Assembly (NCBI RefSeq): GCF_031181385.1
Contig: NZ_JAPSKV010000002.1
Coordinates: 372,001-436,000, forward strand
Direction of reading: 5' to 3'
Source: Fredinandcohnia onubensis
Lineage (GTDB): Bacteria; Bacillota; Bacilli; Bacillales; Bacillaceae_L
Length of the DNA stretch: 64,000 nt
The number at the start of each line of letters is the position of its first letter. Positions within the stretch are counted from its first letter, which is position 1. The translations under genes and the position numbers were made by a program. Below, piece by piece: positions 53,556-62,157 of the stretch. The notes beneath the pieces were generated by a model. That model was not told the origin of the DNA. It made no database searches and worked only from the letters and a program-made list of their open reading frames with translations.

Positions 53556-54292
53556 TAATATGCCCTTTTCCCACTGATTGTTCCCTCCACCGACACTGGT
53601 GCATTCATGTCGACATAGAATAGTACAGCTGTTGTATCCGCTACTGCAGTTATCGGAGGTATAGGCTCTTCTAAATCCGTAACAGCTTCCATTTTTTCAA
53701 TCTGAAAGTCCCCAACAGTAAGCTCACCATCAACGACATATAAAAAGGGTAATAAGCCTTGATAAACAGGTATTTCTAATTGATCCCCTTGTCTCAGATG
53801 TGCATCAAAAATATAAACATTTTGTCTAACCTTCAGTGGCGCCTTACTTTCTTCAGGTCCAACCATGAGATTCCAATCACGGTTTCGGATGGGCTTTTCA
53901 TGAAATTGAATCGTTGGTTCAAGATCGGATTCACAAGGTCGAACAAAAATTTGGAGCATCTCGACTTGATCATTTTTCACTTTTTCCTCATGCCAAAAGC
54001 TCCGACCCGCGTTCATCATCATTAAGTGACCAGTCGTTATCGGCACCTCTAAACCAGTTGAATCCTTATGATGCATTATACCACGCCATACATAACTCAA
54101 AATCTCATCGTTCACATGCTCATGCATTTTTATCGTTAATCCTTTTTTCATCACAGCATGATCGATAATACTTAACGAGCCGAACGCAAAATCTTTATTC
54201 TCCTCTAAAATATCGCCAGGTTGAATTCTTGTTATTGTAAATGGACCCTTGTATGGTTGCCAATGCTTTTCAGCAGAAAGTTTTTGTAACAT
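53555..54292 (-). CDS. pirin family cupin protein
   Basis: 245 residues with two cupin domains. The metal-binding first cupin shows KMHEHVNDEILSYVWRG with His residues and the later MMNAGRSFWHEE motif, matching the metal site of pirin. YhhW-type pirins act as quercetin dioxygenases in vitro, others as regulators; the physiological role is uncertain. It is monocistronic. Confidence 0.88.
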   Translation of the reverse strand: MLQKLSAEKHWQPYKGPFTITRIQPGDILEENKDFAFGSLSIIDHAVMKKGLTIKMHEHVNDEILSYVWRGIMHHKDSTGLEVPITTGHLMMMNAGRSFWHEEKVKNDQVEMLQIFVRPCESDLEPTIQFHEKPIRNRDWNLMVGPEESKAPLKVRQNVYIFDAHLRQGDQLEIPVYQGLLPFLYVVDGELTVGDFQIEKMEAVTDLEEPIPPITAVADTTAVLFYVDMNAPVSVEGTISGKRAY

Positions 54293-54475
54293 TGAAAGGT
54301 CACCTTTTGTCCTTTTTGTATATTATAACAAACCCCACTAATCGTTTCTTGTTCAAGACTTTTACCTTGCATATAATGGAAACTAAGTAACCCTTAAAAT
54401 TATTTTTTATCCCCGTATCTTTTCATACCCTTTTATTCGTTTATAAAGTAGAGACGCGCTGAAGGAGTGATTGTT

Positions 54476-55186
54476 TTGCATAGTAAGCTTTGGAATGGTT
54501 CAGAGGACTTTAGAGAACAGAAGGAATTTTTTACTGAGGAACAACTTCATGATCTCTATCCGATGCTCCGACGATATTGCCAGTTTATATCCCAAAACAG
54601 CTGGGATGGAGAAGACCTCGTGCAGGAATCCTTGATTAAGGCTTGGAAGCATTATAGGCACCAGCCTACAATCTCTAGAGCTCTAATGAATAAAATTGCT
54701 CGAAATGTATGGATAGACACGGTGCGAAAAAGAGGCAAAGAGTCTCTTGAAGCTATTACTGATGATGGATATGATGAATCCCTGCAAATTGAAAAACGAT
54801 TTGAGGCTGTACAACAGCTTATGAATAAGCTTACACCGAAGCAAGCTGTCATTTTCGTTTTAAAAGAAGGGTTTCAGTTTCAACTATCTGAAATAGCTGA
54901 ACTATTAAATACAAAAGAGACTGCTGTGAAAGCCGCCATTTACCGTGCAAAACAGAAATTGGAAAAGAGAGAAGAAATTCCACTTATCCAGCAATATTGG
55001 ACAGAGGAAGATCGTGAACAGATTCAAAAAGTACTGCTTGAATCTTTAAACACCCAAGATCCATCCATATTAATCAGGACGGTACCCTCTATCCATTCTT
55101 TATCGAAAAACACAAATCCAACTTGTTCTATGCAAAAATCACGCATCTACAAATTTCCTTCAAGCATTGTCTCTATGGCTGCATAA
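54476..55186 (+). CDS. ECF-like sigma-70 family RNA polymerase sigma factor
   Basis: 236 residues from TTG at 54476; the GTG at 54467 overlaps the AAGGAG site and is unlikely. Region 2 contains [17 protein letters not shown] and region 4 [26 protein letters not shown] followed by the [22 protein letters not shown]-terminal extension after region 4 (about residues 175-236) resembles that of larger ECF groups (SigJ/ECF41-like or ECF56-like tails), but no zinc or SnoaL fold is evident. It is co-oriented with clpP 31 bases downstream, likely one operon. Confidence 0.85.
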   Translation: MHSKLWNGSEDFREQKEFFTEEQLHDLYPMLRRYCQFISQNSWDGEDLVQESLIKAWKHYRHQPTISRALMNKIARNVWIDTVRKRGKESLEAITDDGYDESLQIEKRFEAVQQLMNKLTPKQAVIFVLKEGFQFQLSEIAELLNTKETAVKAAIYRAKQKLEKREEIPLIQQYWTEEDREQIQKVLLESLNTQDPSILIRTVPSIHSLSKNTNPTCSMQKSRIYKFPSSIVSMAA

Positions 55187-55217
55187 TAAGATGCAAGCGA
55201 ATAGGGAGGAAAATAAT

Positions 55218-55793
55218 ATGAATTCAATACCATATGTAATTGAACAATCCAGTCGAGGGGAACGATTGTATGATATTTACTCGAGGTTATTAAAAGACCG
55301 TATTATTTTAATTGGCGACGAAATAAATGATGCTGTTGCCAATAGTATAGTTGCACAGCTATTATTTTTAGCAGCTGATGATCCCACTAAAGATATTTCC
55401 CTTTACATCAACAGTCCCGGTGGCTCCACTTCTGCTGGTTTTGCTATTTTTGATACAATGCAATATATCAAACCAGATATTAGAACCATTTGTACAGGTA
55501 TGGCTGCATCCTTTGGTGCTATGCTTTTGCTAGCCGGAACAAAAGAGAAAAGATTCGCCCTCCCAAACAGTGAAATCATGATTCATCAGCCCTTAGGTGG
55601 GGTGCGCGGCCAAGCAACTGAGATTGAAATTTCCGCAAAACGCATCCTTAAGCTTCGAGAACATACGAATCAAATCATTTCAGAACGCACCGGTCAACCT
55701 GTTGAGAAGGTAGCAAAGGATACCGATCGAGACTATTTTATGAGTGCAGAAGAAGCAAAGGAATACGGGATAATTGATGGAATCATTAAATAA
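55218..55793 (+). CDS. ATP-dependent Clp protease proteolytic subunit (second ClpP paralogue)
   Basis: 191 residues from the ATG behind AGGGAGGAAAA; an upstream in-frame start would overlap the sigma gene. The catalytic triad is intact: Ser98 (GMAASFGA), His123 (IHQPLGG) and Asp172 (DTDRD). It matches ClpP closely but differs from the housekeeping Bacillus ClpP at many sites, e.g. [20 protein letters not shown] at the N-terminus. It degrades unfolded or adaptor-delivered proteins with ClpX or ClpC. It is probably regulated by the adjacent sigma factor. Confidence 0.92.
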   Translation: MNSIPYVIEQSSRGERLYDIYSRLLKDRIILIGDEINDAVANSIVAQLLFLAADDPTKDISLYINSPGGSTSAGFAIFDTMQYIKPDIRTICTGMAASFGAMLLLAGTKEKRFALPNSEIMIHQPLGGVRGQATEIEISAKRILKLREHTNQIISERTGQPVEKVAKDTDRDYFMSAEEAKEYGIIDGIIK

Positions 55794-55803
55794 CCTTTTT
55801 TTA

Positions 55804-55841
55804 AAAAAGCGAATACCACTCTCAAATGGTATTCGCTTTTT
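55804..55841. terminator. bidirectional terminator after clpP
   Basis: A 15-bp perfect stem (AAAAAGCGAATACCA and complement) with an 8-base loop, T/A tracts on both sides, between the convergent clpP and NhaC genes. Confidence 0.92.
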
Positions 55842-55857
55842 ACTTAATCATGATTTG

Positions 55858-57174
55858 TTATGCAGGCTTATTTTTTTTACTTTTATTTCGGTCAAATCTA
55901 GGAAACCCAATTAGAATAGCAATAATACCACATATTAAAATTGCAATTGGATAGTAGGAATATGCCAAAATGCTTAACGGCGAAATTGCCGCTAACCCTG
56001 ATGAGACTAGCATTTGTCCTCCATATGGAACAAGACCTTGCCAGCTACTAGAAAATATATCAAGAATACTTGCAGATTTTCGTGGATCAATTTGGTATTC
56101 ATCAGCAATATTCTTAGCCAATGGACCAGTGATGATAATAGAAATTGTGTTGTTAGCGGTAGCTAAATCTGTCACACTAACCAATCCAGCAATTCCTAAC
56201 TCTGCCCCTTTTTTCGTTTTAATTTTACTCGTTACAAAGTTTAGAAGCCATTGGATACCACCGTTATGCTGGATAATGCCAATCATACCCCCGATTAAAA
56301 TCGCAACAATGGCTAAATCCTCCATATTTATAACACCTTGGGAAACAGCTTTTATAAATCCATTCAAGGTGTAAGAACCATCAATTAAACCAATTATCCC
56401 TGCAAAAATGGTTCCACCTAGAAGAACAATTAACACATTCACTCCCAGTAATGCCACAATTAGGACGGCTAGGTATGGAACTACTTTAATAAACTCATAT
56501 GAGTAATCTCCCAAAGTTTCTACACTATTACCAGCAGTAACAAACCAAAGAATGATTGCAGATACGATAACGCCAGGTAACACAATCAGAAAATTAGTTT
56601 TAAATTTGTCACTCATTTTCGTTTGCTGTGTCCGAACTGCTGCGATGGTAGTATCAGATATCATCGAGAGGTTATCTCCAAACATCGCTCCACCAATGAC
56701 CGTTCCCATCGCTAAAGCCAGCGGTATCCCTGTTTGTTCTGCAATGCCAATGCCAATTGGCGCAAGTGCAGCAACAGTTCCCATTGATGTTCCCATCGAT
56801 AGAGAGATGAAACAACCGACAACAAATAATCCGACCATTAATAGATTACTAGGAATAAAGGTTAACCCCATATTTACGGTAGACTCAACTGCCCCCATGC
56901 CTTTTGCAGTTTCAGCAAATGCACCTGCTAAAATAAAGATAACCGCCAATAGCATAATGTTGGGGTGTCCAGCACCTTTTGTAAATATATCAATTTTCGT
57001 AGATAATTTTTCCTTTTTATTCATTATTAATGCAACGGCAGAAGCAATAATAATCGCAACATTTAGTGGCATATTTGAAAAATCACCGGAAATTGCTCCA
57101 GTGCCTACAAATAATAAGACAAAAATTAATAATGGAAACAACGCAGAGAAGCTTCCTTTTTTTACATCTTCCAT
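55858..57174 (-). CDS. Na+/H+ antiporter NhaC family transporter
   Basis: 438 residues with about eleven hydrophobic segments. Typical NhaC-family segments are SMGTSMGTVAALAPIGIGIAE, IGGAMFGDNLSMISDTTIAA, and GSTDLATANNTISIIITGP. It exchanges sodium (or a di-/tricarboxylate-linked substrate such as malate/lactate, MleN type) for protons across the membrane. It follows the SDR gene by about 33 bases on the same strand, so the two may share an operon. The exact substrate is not decidable. Confidence 0.85.
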   Translation of the reverse strand: MEDVKKGSFSALFPLLIFVLLFVGTGAISGDFSNMPLNVAIIIASAVALIMNKKEKLSTKIDIFTKGAGHPNIMLLAVIFILAGAFAETAKGMGAVESTVNMGLTFIPSNLLMVGLFVVGCFISLSMGTSMGTVAALAPIGIGIAEQTGIPLALAMGTVIGGAMFGDNLSMISDTTIAAVRTQQTKMSDKFKTNFLIVLPGVIVSAIILWFVTAGNSVETLGDYSYEFIKVVPYLAVLIVALLGVNVLIVLLGGTIFAGIIGLIDGSYTLNGFIKAVSQGVINMEDLAIVAILIGGMIGIIQHNGGIQWLLNFVTSKIKTKKGAELGIAGLVSVTDLATANNTISIIITGPLAKNIADEYQIDPRKSASILDIFSSSWQGLVPYGGQMLVSSGLAAISPLSILAYSYYPIAILICGIIAILIGFPRFDRNKSKKNKPA

Positions 57175-57207
57175 TTCTACCTACTCCTTTCGTTTTAAAA
57201 GATTAAA

Positions 57208-57972
57208 TCAATGCATCGTCATTCCACCCGTAACATTAATCCCTTGCCCCGTCATATAATCCGAGTATGTTGAGGCTAAAAACACAACAACATTTGCGAT
57301 ATCTTTAGGTTCAGCCGTTCTACCTAGCGGAACCTGAGAATAGTCCTCCTGTCTTATTAGCTCAGCAGTAAGTCCTCTTAATTCACCGCCTATTACTCTC
57401 TCCTTATGCTTCATGTCAGTTTCTACGATTCCAGGACAAACCGCGTTCACATTTATCCCATCTTGAGCCAATTCAATTGCCATTGTTTTTGTAAAGCCTA
57501 ATACAGCATGTTTGGAAGCAACATAGCTTCCCATTAATCGGTACCCATTTTTACCGGCTTGCGAGGAAATGTTGATAATCTTCCCACCTTGCCCTTGCTT
57601 TTTCAGAATTCTTGCGACAGCTTTACTAAACAGGTATACTCCTTTTGCGTTCACGTCCATCACAAGGTCCCAGTCCTCTTCTTTTATATCTACGGAGTAA
57701 TCCATTTTTGAAATTCCGGCGTTATTCACTAAAATATCTAAACGCCCAAAATGCTCCATTACTTCTTGAACCGCTTTTTCAACCTGTGTAGCAATTGTAA
57801 CGTCTGCCTGGAAGAAAACTAACTTTTCATTGGACTTTTCCGTGTACAATTCCCTATCCACTACAGCTACTTTAGCTCCACACTCCAAAAATGCGTCCAC
57901 AATCGCTTTTCCTATTCCTTGGGCACCGCCAGTTACAATGGCTACTTTTCCTGTTAAATCCATGCAATACAT
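57208..57972 (-). CDS. short-chain dehydrogenase/reductase (second SDR)
   Basis: 254 residues from the ATG behind GGAGG at 57972; the ATG 15 bases upstream overlaps that ribosome site. TGGAQGIG (about 14-21), NNAG, Ser137 and Tyr150-Lys154 (YVASK) are the catalytic set, and the C-terminus ends TGGMTMH. Sorbitol-6-phosphate or acetoin/butanediol dehydrogenases are close relatives. It is upstream of the NhaC gene; a joint transport-plus-oxidation unit for a hydroxy acid or polyol is possible. Confidence 0.87.
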   Translation of the reverse strand: MYCMDLTGKVAIVTGGAQGIGKAIVDAFLECGAKVAVVDRELYTEKSNEKLVFFQADVTIATQVEKAVQEVMEHFGRLDILVNNAGISKMDYSVDIKEEDWDLVMDVNAKGVYLFSKAVARILKKQGQGGKIINISSQAGKNGYRLMGSYVASKHAVLGFTKTMAIELAQDGINVNAVCPGIVETDMKHKERVIGGELRGLTAELIRQEDYSQVPLGRTAEPKDIANVVVFLASTYSDYMTGQGINVTGGMTMH

Positions 57973-58040
57973 TTTAATATCCTCCATGCCTTCACATTAA
58001 GTATTCACGTCTGATTACTTGGTTTTATCCTGTAAAAGAA

Positions 58041-58100
58041 ACAGGTACACCGTCCCACCTGCTATTGCAGTTGGACGGGAGACCCGTCCCCGTTTCCCTT
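58041..58100. repeat. GGGACA/TGTCCC palindromic repeat, copy 14
   Basis: ACAGGTACACCGTCCC, linker, then GGACGGGAGACCCGTCCCCG. A more diverged copy between the MetE-like gene and the SDR gene, overlapping the MetE-like stop. Confidence 0.6.
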
Positions 58101-59202
58101 ATCCCCAAATTTCTTTGGAGATATCTACAATGTATTTCAATTTCGCCCATTGCTCTTCTTCAGTTAAAATATTTCCATGGTGAGTCGAAGCAAAACCACA
58201 TTGCGGGCTGATACATAAATTTTCAAGTGGTACAAATCGTGATGCTTCTTTTACACGTGCGATAATATTCTCTTTAGATTCTAATTCTCCACGCTTTGAT
58301 GTAAATACACCAAGAACAACGCGAGGGCCATCATTTTGGATATGCTCTAATGGAGTGAAGTCCCCCGAACGATCGTCGTCATACTCTAGGAAAAAGCCAT
58401 CCACTTTTTCTTTCGCAAAAAGAGTAGGAGCAATTTTTGCATAGCTACCTTCGAATGCCCAGTTAGAGCGGTAATTTCCACGACAAAGGTGGGTGGTAAT
58501 TGTTAAATCTTCTGGCTTTCCCTCTAAGACGCCGTTAGCAACTTTTAACGCTAATTCAATTAATTCTTCACGTGTTGAACCACTATCATTAAAAGGAATC
58601 TCCGGTGCATTGAGACCTGCTATGTAAACATCGTCTAGTTGTAAATAGCGGCAGCCTGCCTCATAAAAGGCTTTAACGGCATCTCGATATGTTTGAATAA
58701 TATCATTTGCATATTCCTCAAGATCAGGATAGATCTCCTTGTTCCGGATTCCCGCATTAAACAATTGATTCGGACTTGGAATGGTTTGTTTTGCAACCGC
58801 ACGGTCACCCACGATTTCTTTAAATTCAATGAAATCTTTAACATGTGGGTGATCAGGATTAAAGGAAACCTTCCTAATAACTCGCACATCGTATCTCTCG
58901 GTCTCTTCTCCCTTGAACTTAAAACCATGGTTTGGAACGTAGCCCTCTACTCCATTTAAATGCTCTAAGAAATCTGTGTGCCAAAATCTGCGGCGGAACT
59001 CACCATCTGTAACGGCTTGTAAGCCGATTTCAATTTGTTTATCCACAATCTTTTTAATTTCTACTGTTTCAATGTCATGAAGTTCTTGTGCTGAAAGTGC
59101 TCCTGCTTGAAAATCCTTTCTTGCCTGATGAATTACTTCTGGACGTAATAAACTTCCAACATGATCTGCTCGAAATGGAGCCTTTACTAACGTTTTTGTC
59201 AT
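58099..59202 (-). CDS. MetE-like cobalamin-independent methionine synthase core (YxjG/YxjH-like)
   Basis: 367 residues, the core C-terminal barrel of MetE. The start is the ATG behind AGGAGAGG; a longer frame to 59301 would run into the riboswitch terminator. Zinc ligands are seen in THLCRGNYRSN and CISPQCGFAS. It transfers a methyl group from a methyl-tetrahydropteroyl donor (or other methyl donor) to homocysteine. B. subtilis YxjG and YxjH are the same size and also S-box regulated. Expression is controlled by the SAM riboswitch immediately upstream. Confidence 0.9.
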   Translation of the reverse strand: MTKTLVKAPFRADHVGSLLRPEVIHQARKDFQAGALSAQELHDIETVEIKKIVDKQIEIGLQAVTDGEFRRRFWHTDFLEHLNGVEGYVPNHGFKFKGEETERYDVRVIRKVSFNPDHPHVKDFIEFKEIVGDRAVAKQTIPSPNQLFNAGIRNKEIYPDLEEYANDIIQTYRDAVKAFYEAGCRYLQLDDVYIAGLNAPEIPFNDSGSTREELIELALKVANGVLEGKPEDLTITTHLCRGNYRSNWAFEGSYAKIAPTLFAKEKVDGFFLEYDDDRSGDFTPLEHIQNDGPRVVLGVFTSKRGELESKENIIARVKEASRFVPLENLCISPQCGFASTHHGNILTEEEQWAKLKYIVDISKEIWG

Positions 59203-59230
59203 TTTAATACCTCTCCTACCTCTTAAATTT

Positions 59231-59254
59231 TGGGTCAAGGGACCCTCCGTCCCA
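59231..59254. repeat. short GGGACA/TGTCCC repeat, copy 15
   Basis: TGGGTCAAGGGACCCTCCGTCCCAC lies between the riboswitch terminator and the MetE-like start. It is the most diverged copy. Confidence 0.5.
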
Positions 59255-59255
59255 C

Positions 59256-59291
59256 ACAAAAAACCCTCTTCATGGAAATAAGAAGAGGGTT
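59256..59291 (-). terminator. terminator of the SAM riboswitch expression platform
   Basis: AACCCTCTTC pairs with GAAGAGGGTT and is followed on the minus strand by a T run. The 5' arm can alternatively pair with the end of the aptamer (AGAAGATAAGAAGAG), the antiterminator arrangement. Confidence 0.9.
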
Positions 59292-59315
59292 GGATAGACA
59301 TATGAAGTCCCGCTC

Positions 59316-59417
59316 TTCTTATCTTCTAGCTTGTTGCTACTGGAATTGGCACAGTACTTTAATAAGTCTGTTGCCGAGGCTTCAAAGGGCCAGTCCCTCC
59401 ACCTCTCTGGATAAGAA
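59316..59417 (-). promoter_or_regulatory. SAM-I (S-box) riboswitch
   Basis: Read on the minus strand, P1 TTCTTATC pairs with GATAAGAA. Conserved S-box parts follow in order: AGAGAGGTGGAGGGACTGG, CCCTTTGAAGCCTCGGCAAC, and GTGCCAATTCC. High SAM stabilises the aptamer and lets the terminator at 59256-59291 form, shutting off the MetE-like gene. The promoter should lie at about 59420-59522. Confidence 0.95.
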
Positions 59418-59522
59418 AATTCAAAATATTAAATTATGAATTAAACTTTACGCTCATTTGTAAATATTGTCAACACTAATTTTTAAATAAAAAAATTATA
59501 GTATCGACTTGTTGTGATCTTC

Positions 59523-60407
59523 TTACTCTCTAGGACTTTTAGCGTCTTTCCAATTAATCTCACTTATAAGAGTTGATCCTAAGATTAAGACGCCACCCAC
59601 GATTTGTATGAAGTTCATACTTTCATTTAAAATGATGGCTGCCATGATTACGGCAGAAATGGGGTCAATATAGCTTAACACGGCAATCGTTTGTCCTTTT
59701 AATTTTTTTATTGCAGAAAAATATAATAGGTACGCCACCCCTGTATGAATAACCCCAACCATTAGTAATAGACTGATTGACTGTAAACCAAGTCCTGTGT
59801 AATTCAGGCTTTGCGTAGCTAGAACGTATGGAAACAGTACAATCGAAGCCATTGAAAGCTGCATTATGGTAGTTTCAAAGTCTGATAGTCCTTTGATAAA
59901 CTTATTGATCAAAATCATACTTGCGTAAAAAGCCGCAGCCAGTAAGCCATTCAAAATGCCTACAGGATGGTTGTATGTTCCAACCGATGTTTCAACACCT
60001 GGATTAACAACTAAAAGCAAACCTACAAAGGCGAATACAATACTAGTACCCTTCATCCAAGTCCATTTTTCCTTCAATAATAGCGGTGCCAAAATCATCA
60101 CAAACACTGGGGCAAAATAATAACTTAGTGTAGCATTCGAAATAGTTGTATATCGATAAGATTCGAATAAAAAAATCCAGTTGAAGCCCAACGCTGCCCC
60201 TGATAATAGCAGTAAGATAAGATTCCGTTTTGACATTTTTAATGAAAACTTTTGCTTAACTAGAAAAATAGCACCAATTAAAAACAAACTTCCAATTGTC
60301 CCACGAAATAAAGCCATTTCGCTCGAAGAAAGATCAATATTCTTCACAAACAACCCAATGCTACCAAAAATCAGCATCACTACTATAAAAATAAATTTTG
60401 CTTTCAT
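59523..60407 (-). CDS. EamA/DMT-family transporter
   Basis: 294 residues from the ATG with TAGGAG seven bases upstream; longer frames to 60521 lack a proper site. Ten predicted helices form two EamA repeats; GSTLISEIN near the end and NPGVETSVG between repeats are seen. Members export amino acids, metabolites or drugs. Substrate unknown. It stands alone between the riboswitch promoter and the abgT gene. Confidence 0.87.
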   Translation of the reverse strand: MKAKFIFIVVMLIFGSIGLFVKNIDLSSSEMALFRGTIGSLFLIGAIFLVKQKFSLKMSKRNLILLLLSGAALGFNWIFLFESYRYTTISNATLSYYFAPVFVMILAPLLLKEKWTWMKGTSIVFAFVGLLLVVNPGVETSVGTYNHPVGILNGLLAAAFYASMILINKFIKGLSDFETTIMQLSMASIVLFPYVLATQSLNYTGLGLQSISLLLMVGVIHTGVAYLLYFSAIKKLKGQTIAVLSYIDPISAVIMAAIILNESMNFIQIVGGVLILGSTLISEINWKDAKSPRE

Positions 60408-60609
60408 TTCCATACTCCTATTTAAAGCCTCTCCCTCTTTGCTATGGTACACGAGGGCAGGCATAAAATGTCCTAAAACTAAATGAAACAGAAAATCCCT
60501 AGTATGAGATCTCTGTTTCACATGTTACATTGCTTTATTTTAATTGTCAGCCTATTTTTCATTTCCTGAATCTATTACGTAAAAAGGCTTAATCTCGTTA
60601 TCTGACCCT

Positions 60610-62136
60610 CTATAAATGAATCGGTCCCTGTGGTCCAACTGGAACACCGATTAAGTACCAAACCACAGCAATTATGATCCAGAATATACCGAAGAATACC
60701 GTGTATGGAAACAGTCCAGAAATCAATGTTCCTAACCCAATATTTTTATCGTATTTTTTCGCAAAAGACAATAGAAGTACAAGATATGGAAGCATTGGTG
60801 TAATAGGATTTGTAATGGAATCTCCAACTCGGTAAATGGCTTGTGTAAAGGCCGGGTGGTAATCCAAATACATAAACATCGGTACAAAGATTGGAGCAAG
60901 AATTGCCCACTTTGCTGATGCACTTCCAATTAGCAGATTTACAAATGCAACAAAAATGATGAACAAAATGATTAATGGAACACCTGTTATCCCTATATCA
61001 TTAAGGAAGTTAGCCCCTTTAATCGCAATGATTGGACCTAGATTACTCTCGCTAAAGAATGAAAGTAATTGTGCGGCAAAGAACACTAAGACAATGTATG
61101 GCCCCATCGTGCTCATCGATTTGCCTAAGATATTACCAAAATCTCTTGAACTAGTAATCGTCTTGGCACCAATTCCATAGAAGAAACCAGGAATAAAGAA
61201 GAAAATCGTTAATAATGGTACAATCCCTGAAATTAATGGGGATCCATCGATGATCGAACCAGTTTCCGGATTACGTAAAATTCCGTTTTCAGGAATAATC
61301 ATTGCCAATAAAACAATTACATAGACAGCTGTAGATATTCCTGCCCATTTTAGTCCGCGACTTTCATCTAGTGAAATGTTTTCAATTGCCTCAATTTCAC
61401 CTGTATATTCCCCAAATCTTGGAATCGTAAATTTATGCGTGACCCATATAGAAACAAATAAAAGGACAATTGCTGATACCGCGATAAAATAATAGTTCAT
61501 AGCAGGATTTGCTACATAATTTGGATCTACCGTCTGAGCAGCCGGACCCGTAAAGCCAGCGACAAGTGTATCAGACATCCCGATAATGAAGTTTGCAGCA
61601 AATGCTCCAAGAGTGGAGGCATATGCCATAATGAGTCCTACGAGTGGATGATATCCAAATGCCATTAATACGCTTGCTGCAAGTGGCGGCAATACAATTG
61701 GACCTGCATCACCAGCTGCGTTCCCTACAATGGCAATTAAAATAATGATTGGGATAATTAGCTTTTTTGGAGTCGTTAAGACCGCACGCTTCATAATTGT
61801 TGAGAAGAATCCACTATTTTCAGCCATTCCAATCCCAATCATCATTACAAGAACCATACCAAGTGGAGCAAAAGAGGTAAAGTTCGTCACTGAATTTAAT
61901 AAAATCGCAACTAGACCATCCCCAGTTACGAGATTAATTGCCTCCACCGCTTCCCCTGTTGTGGGATGTGTTGCTGATACATTGAATAACGAAGCAATAT
62001 AAGATGAAATTAAGGTAATGGCACAAAGAATAATAAACAATACGATTGGATCGGGTAGCTTATTCCCTGCGTACTCAATCGAATCCAGCATTCGATTAAA
62101 AAATGTTTTATTTTTTTTCGTTGTAGTCTGCGACAT
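60610..62136 (-). CDS. AbgT-family transporter (p-aminobenzoyl-glutamate type)
   Basis: 508 residues, the AbgT length, with about twelve helices. Family features include ANKLPDPIVLFI near the N-terminus, GNAAGDAGPIVLPPLAA, the NPITPMLPYLVLLL segment and the conserved ending of AbgT proteins. AbgT proteins import p-aminobenzoyl-glutamate or export sulfonamides using the proton gradient. It is downstream of an M20 amidohydrolase with a 21-base gap, so the two form an operon. Confidence 0.92.
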   Translation of the reverse strand: MSQTTTKKNKTFFNRMLDSIEYAGNKLPDPIVLFIILCAITLISSYIASLFNVSATHPTTGEAVEAINLVTGDGLVAILLNSVTNFTSFAPLGMVLVMMIGIGMAENSGFFSTIMKRAVLTTPKKLIIPIIILIAIVGNAAGDAGPIVLPPLAASVLMAFGYHPLVGLIMAYASTLGAFAANFIIGMSDTLVAGFTGPAAQTVDPNYVANPAMNYYFIAVSAIVLLFVSIWVTHKFTIPRFGEYTGEIEAIENISLDESRGLKWAGISTAVYVIVLLAMIIPENGILRNPETGSIIDGSPLISGIVPLLTIFFFIPGFFYGIGAKTITSSRDFGNILGKSMSTMGPYIVLVFFAAQLLSFFSESNLGPIIAIKGANFLNDIGITGVPLIILFIIFVAFVNLLIGSASAKWAILAPIFVPMFMYLDYHPAFTQAIYRVGDSITNPITPMLPYLVLLLSFAKKYDKNIGLGTLISGLFPYTVFFGIFWIIIAVVWYLIGVPVGPQGPIHL

Positions 62137-62157
62137 ACTATCTCCCTTCAGTGATGC

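Noticed and set aside
55167-55217. 17-residue extension of ClpP overlapping the sigma gene
   Set aside because: The strong AGGGAGG site fits the ATG at 55218 and the resulting N-terminus matches ClpP.
56552-57259. 235-residue open frame antisense to the NhaC gene
   Set aside because: Opposite a recognised transporter; Pro/Ile/Ala-rich antisense translation of membrane helices, no ribosome site.
21783-59254. CRISPR array
   Set aside because: The GGGACA repeats are irregularly spaced by kilobases, variable in length and imperfect palindromes, with no cas genes.
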